The position numbers and the translations under genes are program-made. The notes under the pieces are model-generated. The model worked only from the letters and a program-made list of their open reading frames with translations. It made no database searches and was not told the DNA's origin. A stretch of DNA of 64,000 nt from Thiomonas delicata (lineage in GTDB: Bacteria; Pseudomonadota; Gammaproteobacteria; Burkholderiales; Burkholderiaceae_C), in the NCBI RefSeq assembly GCF_900088825.1, contig NZ_LT592170.1:1550523-1614522 (forward strand), given 5' to 3'. The number at the start of each line of letters is the position of its first letter. Position 1 is the first letter of the stretch. Positions 54,590 through 64,000 of this stretch are shown here, piece after piece.

Positions 54590-55219
54590 ATGATGCCTGA
54601 GCCAAACGAACCCAAGGCGGAGGAAGCCCGCGCGCTGCTGCACCACTGGTTCGGCGCCGCGCCGCAGGACGCGGCGGCCACGTTGGAGGCCAAGCACGGC
54701 CTATGGTTCGGCAAGTCGCCCGAGGTGGATGCCGACTTGCGCCAGCGCTACCTGCCCCTGCTGCGCGAGGCCCGGCGCGGCGCCTGCGCGTCCTGGGCCG
54801 CCAGTCCGCGCGGCGCCCTGGCGCTGCTGGTGCTGCTCGACCAGTTGCCGCGCAACATCTTCCGCGGCGGCGCCGAAGCCTTCGCCAGCGACGCGCAGGC
54901 GCTGCGGCTGGCGCTGGCCGTGGTGGACGCGGGCGACGATGCGCGCCTGTGGCCCATCGAGCGCGTGTTCGTCTACCTGCCGCTCGAGCACGCCGAGGAC
55001 CTCGCCGTGCAGCAGCGCGCGGTGGCGCTCTTCACCGCCTTGCGCGATGCCATGCCAACCGAGCAACGCCAGCCTTTCGACGGTTTTCTCGACTACGCCG
55101 TGCGCCACCGCGATGTCATCGCCCGCTTCGGCCGCTTCCCGCACCGCAACGCCGCCCTCGGCCGCGCGAGCAGCGAGGCCGAACAGGCGTACCTGCGCCA
55201 GCCCGGCGCGGGGTTTTAG
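54590..55219 (+). CDS. DUF924-family protein
   Basis: 209 residues, all-alpha. It shows the family blocks LLHHWFGAAPQDAAATLEA, LALLVLLDQLPRNIFRGGAEAF and PIERVFVYLPLEHAEDL. Many members contain TPR-like helices; biochemical role unknown. It starts MMPEPNEPK shortly after the ZraP-like gene (a GGAAAG site precedes) but is not obviously related to metals. About 140 nt separate its stop from the riboswitch. Confidence 0.85.
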   Translation: MMPEPNEPKAEEARALLHHWFGAAPQDAAATLEAKHGLWFGKSPEVDADLRQRYLPLLREARRGACASWAASPRGALALLVLLDQLPRNIFRGGAEAFASDAQALRLALAVVDAGDDARLWPIERVFVYLPLEHAEDLAVQQRAVALFTALRDAMPTEQRQPFDGFLDYAVRHRDVIARFGRFPHRNAALGRASSEAEQAYLRQPGAGF

Positions 55220-55356
55220 GGTCTGTGCACGCCGTGGCCGGGGGCCGGCGTGGGTTTGAGGGGCGTCCGAGCCGCCCCATTCCCGCACGAATCGACAAGA
55301 CAGTCATGCCTGCGGGGACATGGCGCCGGGGCGCGCGCCGGCGCCTATACTTGAAC

Positions 55357-58631
<3,275 letters not shown>

Positions 58632-58642
<11 letters not shown>

Positions 58643-58856
58643 GTCCGCCGACCGCACCCTCTGGCTCAACGGCCAGGCCGTGCAGACCCGCGCAGGCACG
58701 CTGCACGCCCTGCTCGCCGAGCGCGGGCTCGACGCCGCGCAGCGCGCCTTCGCCTGCGCCGTCAACGGCACCTTCATACCCCGCGCACGCTGGGCCGAGC
58801 AGGCGCTCGCCGCGCAGGACCGCATCGACATCGTCGCCCCGGTCGTGGGCGGCTGA
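58632..58856 (+). CDS. thiS: Sulfur carrier protein ThiS
   Basis: 74 residues, ubiquitin-like fold, ending in the obligatory Gly-Gly (VAPVVGG) that is converted to a thiocarboxylate. LWLNGQAVQTRAGTLHALLA is the typical start of the fold. It overlaps the end of thiO by 11 nt. It donates sulfur to ThiG. Confidence 0.94.
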
Positions 58857-58876
58857 ACCCCCGGAGGCTTCGCACC

Positions 58877-59812
58877 ATGGACACCGACATCACCGCGCCT
58901 GAACTTTCCGTCTCACAGGGCGCGGCGGCGACCGCGCCCGCGCAAGGCGCCTTGCGCGCGCTGGCGGGCGCCGCCGCGCCGCCGGCCGCGCAGGGCGACG
59001 ATGCCTGGCACGTTGCCGGCATCACCCTGCGCAGCCGCCTGCTGCTCGGCACCTCGCGCTACCCCAGCCCCCAGGTGCTCGACGACGCCGTGGCCGCCAG
59101 CGGCGCCCAGGTGCTCACCGTCGGCCTGCGTCGCCTGCAGCCGGAAAGCGGCGGCGGCCAGGCGTTCTGGCAGCGCATCGCCGCGCTGGGCTGCCACCTG
59201 CTGCCCAACACCGCCGGCTGCCATACCGCCGAGCAGGCCGTGAATCTGGCGCTGATGGCGCGCGAGCTGTTCGGCACTTCATGGATCAAGCTCGAGGTGG
59301 TGGGCGACGACTACACCCTGCAGCCCGACCCCTTCGGCACCCTGGAGGCTTCCGCGCGCCTGGTGCGCGAAGGCTTCGCCGTGTTCGCCTACACCACCGA
59401 CGACCTCGTGCTCGCCCGTCGTCTGCATGACGCCGGCGTGGCCGCCGTCATGCCCTGGGCCGCGCCCATCGGCTCCGGCCGCGGGCCGCAGAACCTGCAC
59501 GCGCTGCGCACCCTGCGCGAGCGCCTGCCCGACGCCGTGCTGGTGGTCGACGCCGGGCTGGGCAAGCCCTCGCACGCGGCCCAGGTCATGGAGCTTGGCT
59601 TCGACGCCGTGCTGCTCAACACCGCCGTGGCCGAGTCTGCCGACCCCGTGCGCATGGCCGCCGCCTTCGCCCAGGCGGTGCAGGCCGGCCGCCTCGGGCA
59701 CCTGGCCGGCGCCATGCCCGAGCGCGACACCGCCCGGGCTTCCACCCCCACGGTGGGCATGCCGTTCTGGCACGATGCCGCCGCCGTTCAGGGCCGCGAG
59801 CCGGCAGCTTGA
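58877..59812 (+). CDS. thiG: Thiazole synthase ThiG with N-terminal extension
   Basis: 311 residues against about 260 in most ThiG. An Ala-rich extension of about 45 residues precedes the TIM barrel (WHVAGITLRSRLLLGTSRYP). The Schiff-base lysine is in TSWIKLEVVGDD and phosphate-binding loops are in VMPWAAPIGSGRG and VDAGLGKPSHAA. It joins deoxyxylulose phosphate, the imine and ThiS thiocarboxylate into thiazole phosphate. Confidence 0.94.
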   Translation: MDTDITAPELSVSQGAAATAPAQGALRALAGAAAPPAAQGDDAWHVAGITLRSRLLLGTSRYPSPQVLDDAVAASGAQVLTVGLRRLQPESGGGQAFWQRIAALGCHLLPNTAGCHTAEQAVNLALMARELFGTSWIKLEVVGDDYTLQPDPFGTLEASARLVREGFAVFAYTTDDLVLARRLHDAGVAAVMPWAAPIGSGRGPQNLHALRTLRERLPDAVLVVDAGLGKPSHAAQVMELGFDAVLLNTAVAESADPVRMAAAFAQAVQAGRLGHLAGAMPERDTARASTPTVGMPFWHDAAAVQGREPAA

Positions 59813-59924
59813 AGTCCTGCCGCATCGCTGCCGGGTGCGTGTCAGCTCGCCTGCGCGAGCCCGCGTTCCGCCAACACCTCCTTGGCCGCGAACAGGCTGT
59901 TGAGCGCGGCGGCGCTTCGACCGT

Positions 59925-60165
59925 CGTCGCCAGAGGGGCATGAATCTTGGCGTCGAGGGCGCCGGCGCAAGTCGTCAACTCAAGCATTCTGGTGGCCAGA
60001 CGCTCGCGATGGAGTTGCAGCATCGCAAGCCGTGCCGGCAAGCTCGCCTCTCCCTGGGTGCGCAGTTCGGCGTCGCGCCGGTTCTCGCGGATCGGCATCT
60101 CGGTACGCTTGAGCCTGAGCACGAACGCAAGCCACGGCACGTCTGCCTGCGCGCACAACCACGTC
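59925..60165 (-). pseudogene. MerR-family regulator, C-terminal remnant
   Basis: On the strand opposite thi, one frame gives AFVLRLKRTEMPIRENRRDA, followed by ELRTQGEASLPARLAMLQLH and RERLATRMLELTTCAGALDA. This is the effector-domain start and coiled dimer helix of MerR-type regulators. The helix-turn-helix is missing (thiD begins there) and the frame is lost after LDAKI. The remaining part of the 59813-60195 gap holds no other gene I recognise. Confidence 0.6.
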
Positions 60166-60195
60166 CATCGCAACCCTGAACATTCCCCGCCTCCC

Positions 60196-61719
60196 ATGTC
60201 GCCAAGCCCCACGTCCGCTCCGCTCTTGCTCACCCTCGCCGGGCACGACCCCACCGGCGGCGCCGGGCTCACCACCGACCTGGCGGCCTGGCAGACCATG
60301 GGCTGCAAAGGCGCCAGCGTGTGCACCGCGCTCACCGTGCAAAACGCCCAAGGCGTGCGGCAGGTCGTGCCCACCGCCGTGCCGGTGCTGCGCGCGGCGC
60401 TCGCCGCCTTCACCGCCGAGGCGCAGCCCGTTGCGGTGAAGGTCGGCATGCTGGGGGATGCGGACGTGGCGGTCGAAGTGGCGTCCTTCTGCGCCGCGTT
60501 CACCGACGGCCCCGTGGTGTGGGACCCGGTGCTGGCCGCCAGCGCCGGCGGCGTGCCACTGCTGCAGGCCGGCGCCGGTGCGCTGGCCGCCATGGCCCGC
60601 GCCGCCACCGTCATCACGCCCAACCGCGTGGAAGCCGCGCAACTGCTGGGCCTGCCGGCATGGAGCGACGGCGGCGCGATGCCGCAGGACTGGCTCGCCG
60701 CCATGCGCGCCCATTGGCTGGGGCAGGGCCGCACCCAGGCGGTGGTGCTCAAGGGCGGGCATGCCCAGGGCGCGCACAGCGTGGACTGGCTCGTCACCCG
60801 CGACGGCGCGCAGGCCTTCGCCGTGCCCCGCCTGGCCCACGGCGCCCACGGCACCGGCTGCCTGTATGGCGCGGTGCTGGCGGCCATGCTGGCGCAAGGC
60901 TGGAGCGTGGCTGACGCCGTGGTCGAGGCGCAATGGCGCACCCATGCCGGCATCGCTCAGGCCTGGCGCGCGGAGCCCGAAGCCCGCCCGCTGGTGAACC
61001 CCGCCGCCACTTTGAACAGCGGCAGTTTCCCCCAGCGACCGGCGCCGGAAAGCTTGCCCCAGGCCGAGGCCTCGGTCTTCGCCCCGCTCACTGCGCCGCC
61101 CGGCTTCTACCCCATCCTGCCCGACGCCGACTGGGCCTTGCGCGTGCTCGACTGGGGCGCGCGCACCCTGCAGCTGCGCATCAAGGACCTGCAGGGCGCG
61201 GCCCTGCGCGCCGACATCGCCCGCGTGGCCGAGGCCGCGCGTCAGGCGGGGGCGCAGCTGTTCGTCAATGACCATTGGCGCGAGGCGCTGGATGCCGGCG
61301 CCTACGGTGTGCACCTGGGTCAGGAAGACCTGCAGGTGGCTGACCTTGCCGCGCTGCGCGCCGCCGGCATGCGCCTGGGCGTGAGCACCCACACCCCCGG
61401 CGAAATGGCGCGGGCGCATGCGCTGGGGCCCAGCTACATCGCACTCGGCCCGGTGTATCCCACCACGCTCAAGGTCATGCCCTACCGCCCGCTGGGCCTG
61501 CCGCGCCTGGCGGACTGGGCCGCCCGCTGCCGCCCGCGCTACCCCACGGTGGCCATCGGCGGCATCAGCCTGGAACGCGCCCCCGGCGTGATGGCCGCCG
61601 GGGCCGACGGCTACGCCGTGGTCAGCGCCGTGACCCAGGCCGCCGACCCGCAGGCCGCCGTGCGCCGGGGCCTGGCCATCGCGCAGCAGGCGCTGGACTG
61701 CCGCGCGGCGGCGGCTTGA
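60196..61719 (+). CDS. thiDE: Bifunctional HMP-P kinase / thiamine phosphate synthase fusion (ThiD-ThiE)
   Basis: 507 residues. The N-terminal half (1 to about 265) is a ThiD kinase: LLTLAGHDPTGGAGLTTDLA, VWDPVLAASAGGVPLL, and GAHGTGCLYGAVLAAML for ATP. The C-terminal half (about 300-507) is ThiE: QLRIKDLQGAALRADIARVA, VNDHWREALDAGAYGVHLGQ, LGPVYPTTLKVMPYRPLGL. The fusion phosphorylates HMP-P and joins it to thiazole phosphate. The ThiD half reads MSPSPTSAPLLL as start. A GCCTCCC context precedes, with no strong Shine-Dalgarno. It ends in overlap with the upstream region of pabB. Confidence 0.92.
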   Translation: MSPSPTSAPLLLTLAGHDPTGGAGLTTDLAAWQTMGCKGASVCTALTVQNAQGVRQVVPTAVPVLRAALAAFTAEAQPVAVKVGMLGDADVAVEVASFCAAFTDGPVVWDPVLAASAGGVPLLQAGAGALAAMARAATVITPNRVEAAQLLGLPAWSDGGAMPQDWLAAMRAHWLGQGRTQAVVLKGGHAQGAHSVDWLVTRDGAQAFAVPRLAHGAHGTGCLYGAVLAAMLAQGWSVADAVVEAQWRTHAGIAQAWRAEPEARPLVNPAATLNSGSFPQRPAPESLPQAEASVFAPLTAPPGFYPILPDADWALRVLDWGARTLQLRIKDLQGAALRADIARVAEAARQAGAQLFVNDHWREALDAGAYGVHLGQEDLQVADLAALRAAGMRLGVSTHTPGEMARAHALGPSYIALGPVYPTTLKVMPYRPLGLPRLADWAARCRPRYPTVAIGGISLERAPGVMAAGADGYAVVSAVTQAADPQAAVRRGLAIAQQALDCRAAAA

Positions 61720-61772
61720 GCCGGCACGGCCAGACCACGCACCCCGCCGCAACGCCCGCGAAACTACTCACC

Positions 61773-63938
61773 GTGACCACACCCACCGCGCCCGGCCTGC
61801 CTGACGCCGCCACGTCCTTCGTGCTGTTCGACCCGGCCGACGGCCCCGCGCGTCTGTACACCGCACTCCTCGCGCAGCGCACCGCCCGCACCGAGGCCGA
61901 AGCCGCCGCCATGCCAGCCTGGGCCGGCGAGGAACTCGCGCGCGGGCGCGAGGTGGCGCTGTTCGCCGCCTTCGAGGCCGCGCACGCGCTGGCCGGGCTG
62001 CCGCTGGCGCACGCGCCCATCACGCCGCTGGTGCAGGGCTTGAGCTTTGCCGGGGCCGCCGCGCTGGACGGCGACGCCGCGGTGGACGCCTGGCTGTGCG
62101 CCCAGCTCGCCGCCCGCGGCGAGGCCGATGCCCCGGCGGGTCTGGCCGGCTGGCGGCGCGGCGTCACGCAGGCCCGCTACACCCAGGCGCTCGCGCGCAT
62201 CGCCGCCTATCTCGCGGCGGGCGACACCTACCAGATCGACTACACCTTCCCGTTGCACGCCCGTGCCTTCGGCCACCCGCTGGCGCTGTACCGCGCCCTG
62301 CGCCGGAGCCAGCCCACCGCCTACCGCTGCCTGGCCTATCTGGCGGAGGTTGATGGACGGCCCACCGACGCCTGCGGCGCCGCCCCCCGAGGGGGTTCCA
62401 GCCCGCTTGGGGCGGCTCGGCGCGAGCTGGATGGACCGCCCCCGGATGCCTGCGGCGTCGCCTCCCGAGGGGGTTCCAGCCTGCTTGAGGCGGCTCGGCG
62501 CGGGCTGGATGGACGGCCCCCGGATGCCTGCGACGTCACTCCCCGAGGCGGTTCCAAGCCGGCGCGGGCTGGGGGGCGCTGGGTGCTCAGCCTTTCGCCC
62601 GAATTGTTCTTCGCCCTTGAACCGGGCGGGCGCATCAGCGCGCGGCCCATGAAGGGCACCGCGCCGCGCCATGCCGACCCTGCCGCCGACGCACGCGCCG
62701 CGCGCGAACTGGCGGCCGACGCGAAGAACCGCGCCGAGAACCTCATGATCCTGGACTTGCTGCGCAACGACCTGGGCCGAGTCGCCGTGCCCGGCAGCGT
62801 GCGGGTGCCGCGGCGCTTCACCGTCGAGCCCTATCCCCGCGTGTGGCAAATGACCTCCAGCGTGCAGGCCGAACTCGCGCCCCGGGTGGGCTGGCCCGCG
62901 CTATGGGCCGCGCTGTTTCCCTGTGGCTCGGTGGTGGGCGCGCCCAAGCACCGCAGCATGCAGATCATCGGCGAGCTGGAGCCCGCTGCGCGCGGCCTGT
63001 ACACCGGCGCCATCGGCTGGCTGCAACCCGCGTCCGCCAACGACAGCGCGGTGCGGCCCGGCAGCCCGCAGGCCGTGCGCGGCGTGTTCAGCGTCGCCAT
63101 CCGCACCCTGGAAATCGAGGCTGGCGTGCGCGCCGGCACCCGCGCCGCGCGCATGGGTCTGGGCAGCGGCGTGGTGGCCGATTCCGACCCCAAGGCCGAG
63201 TGGGCCGAATGCCTGCTCAAGGCCCGCTTCGCCACCGGGCTGGACCCAGGCTTCGGCCTCATCGAAACCTTCGCCGCGCGCTGGCCCGAGCAGGGCGCCC
63301 ACATCGCGCCGCACCTGGCGCGCCTGGCCCGCTCCGCCCGTTATTTCGGCTTCCGTTTCGACCGCCGCGCCCTGCTCGAACGTCTGGCGCAGGCCCACGC
63401 CCCGCTGCCCGCCACGGCAGCCTGGCCCTGGAACCACCGCACCCGCATCGAACTGCGGCACGACGGCAGCTTCACTCTCGCCACCGCACCCATCGCCCCG
63501 CTGAACCTGCACGAAGGCCGCGTGCGCGTGCTGCTCGCCGACCAACTGTTGCCCGACGCCGTGCTCGATCCGGCGGATGTCTTCCTGCGCCACAAGACCA
63601 CCCATCGCGCCCGTTATGACGCCGCCTGGAAAGCCGCCGAGGCGCAAGGCGCGTTCGACGCCCTGTTCTTCAACACCCGCGGCGAGCTGTGCGAAGGCGG
63701 GCGCAGCAGCGTGTTCGTCAAGCTCGCCGGCCGCTGGTACACCCCGCCGCTGCGCTGCGGCCTGCTCCCCGGCGTGGCCCGCGCCGCGCTGTTGGCCGAC
63801 CCCGCCTTCGCCGCACGCGAACGCGTCCTCACCCGCGCCGACCTACTCGCCGCCGAAGACCTGCGCCTGACCAACGCGCTGCGCGGCGCGCTGCCGGCTT
63901 GGCTGGATGCCGACGAGGATGGCGGGGCCAGCGCTTAG
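61773..63938 (+). CDS. pabBC: Aminodeoxychorismate synthase component I fused to aminodeoxychorismate lyase (PabB-PabC), with internal repeats
   Basis: 721 residues from GTG at 61773; a TTG at 61716 overlapping the thiDE stop would add 19. The PabB part (to about residue 490) has chorismate-enzyme motifs FALEPGGRISARPMKGTAPR, DAKNRAENLMILDLLRNDLG and FPCGSVVGAPKHRSMQII. The PabC part (about 500-721) has the PLP lysine in LRHKTTHRARYDAA and FNTRGELCEGGRSSVFVKLA. Together they make p-aminobenzoate for folate. Residues about 194-268 are a low-complexity insert of three imperfect 26-residue repeats. There may be residual activity effects from the insert, untested. Confidence 0.9.
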   Translation: MTTPTAPGLPDAATSFVLFDPADGPARLYTALLAQRTARTEAEAAAMPAWAGEELARGREVALFAAFEAAHALAGLPLAHAPITPLVQGLSFAGAAALDGDAAVDAWLCAQLAARGEADAPAGLAGWRRGVTQARYTQALARIAAYLAAGDTYQIDYTFPLHARAFGHPLALYRALRRSQPTAYRCLAYLAEVDGRPTDACGAAPRGGSSPLGAARRELDGPPPDACGVASRGGSSLLEAARRGLDGRPPDACDVTPRGGSKPARAGGRWVLSLSPELFFALEPGGRISARPMKGTAPRHADPAADARAARELAADAKNRAENLMILDLLRNDLGRVAVPGSVRVPRRFTVEPYPRVWQMTSSVQAELAPRVGWPALWAALFPCGSVVGAPKHRSMQIIGELEPAARGLYTGAIGWLQPASANDSAVRPGSPQAVRGVFSVAIRTLEIEAGVRAGTRAARMGLGSGVVADSDPKAEWAECLLKARFATGLDPGFGLIETFAARWPEQGAHIAPHLARLARSARYFGFRFDRRALLERLAQAHAPLPATAAWPWNHRTRIELRHDGSFTLATAPIAPLNLHEGRVRVLLADQLLPDAVLDPADVFLRHKTTHRARYDAAWKAAEAQGAFDALFFNTRGELCEGGRSSVFVKLAGRWYTPPLRCGLLPGVARAALLADPAFAARERVLTRADLLAAEDLRLTNALRGALPAWLDADEDGGASA
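62352..62575 (+). repeat. 78-bp tandem repeat, 2.9 copies, in frame within pabB
   Basis: Units begin at 62352, 62430 and 62508 with GATGGAC(C/G)GCCC. Each contains CCCCGAGGGGGTTCCAGCC (third copy degenerate) and a G-rich arm GGCGGCTCGGCGCG. The 78-bp period keeps the reading frame, giving repeats of the form DACGxxxRGGSxxxxAARRxLDGxPP. Confidence 0.9.
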
Positions 63939-64000
63939 CCATGGCCTGCGCGCACGGCAGGCCGCGCCGCGGCGCGGCATTGGCTTGCGGCCAGACGCCA
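63939..64000. other. Right edge of the window, no gene seen
   Basis: 62 bp after the pabBC stop. A GC-rich inverted stretch (GCCGCGCCGCGGCGCGGC) could form a hairpin, but without a T run I cannot call a terminator. Confidence 0.4.

Overview
The window is about 64 kb of GC-rich, gene-dense bacterial chromosome. Protein sequences and gene orders (cobA-ybiB-nasA, rsmI-yraN-diaA-dolP, urt next to ure, NAD-dependent fds formate dehydrogenase) point to a betaproteobacterium of the order Burkholderiales, plausibly a Thiomonas-like chemolithotroph. The genus is inferred from resemblance only. No tRNA, rRNA, CRISPR or prophage was recognised.

Layout. (1) 1-3591: fdsGBA formate dehydrogenase (fdsA runs off the left edge) with a divergent fdsR-type regulator. 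(2) 3592-5932: an intact IS1182-type element has landed between the upstream region and the start codon of a DsrE-like gene. (3) 6026-12882: a minus-strand block reading osmC-like, acyl-CoA-dehydrogenase-like, rhodanese, rubredoxin, then cynA-cynB-cynD-cynS. It carries two sigma-54 promoter matches and sits next to a GAF/AAA+ sigma-54 activator. (4) 13027-26313: nitrate assimilation, reading nrtA-nrtB-nrtD, globin, nirB-nirD, nasA, ybiB, cobA, activator. It is preceded by an NtrC-like box, a sigma-54 promoter and an ANTAR-type attenuator leader. (5) 26314-32920: nasT, cbiX, ureG, ureF, ureE, then ureC, ureB, ureA. A toxin-antitoxin pair and a lysE fragment split the urease genes. (6) 33218-38929: urtABCDE urea transporter from a consensus sigma-54 promoter, with ureD converging on it at 39197-40111. 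(7) 40396-46313: a membrane diguanylate cyclase and the conserved set rsmI/yraN-diaA-dolP-ppa. (8) 46391-55219: a CusCBA copper/silver efflux system with CusF, a SHOCT protein and a ZraP-like protein, then a DUF924 gene. (9) 55357-63938: TPP riboswitch, thiC-thiO-thiS-thiG, a MerR relic, a thiD-thiE fusion and a pabB-pabC fusion.

How it works together. From 6 kb to 40 kb the window is essentially a nitrogen-scavenging island for cyanate, nitrate and urea. Nitrate is imported by NrtABD and reduced by NasA and the siroheme enzyme NirBD, with CobA (and perhaps CbiX) supplying siroheme. Urea is imported by UrtABCDE and hydrolysed by urease. Cyanate is imported by CynABD and decomposed by CynS. 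Sigma-54 promoters precede the nitrate, urea-transport and cyanate units. The nitrate leader adds anti-termination by NasT. The activator gene at the end of the nitrate operon may couple nitrate-operon transcription to the osmC/cyn block.

The least understood part is the four-gene module osmC-like / flavin dehydrogenase-like / rhodanese / rubredoxin joined to cyanate uptake and cyanase. It is a candidate pathway for turning a more complex cyano or sulfur-nitrogen compound into cyanate. Other notable observations are the IS insertion that removes a gene's ribosome binding site, a dispersed palindromic repeat inside ureF and thiO, a 78-bp in-frame tandem repeat inside pabB, and a duplicated metal-binding segment in CusB preserved by synonymous change only.
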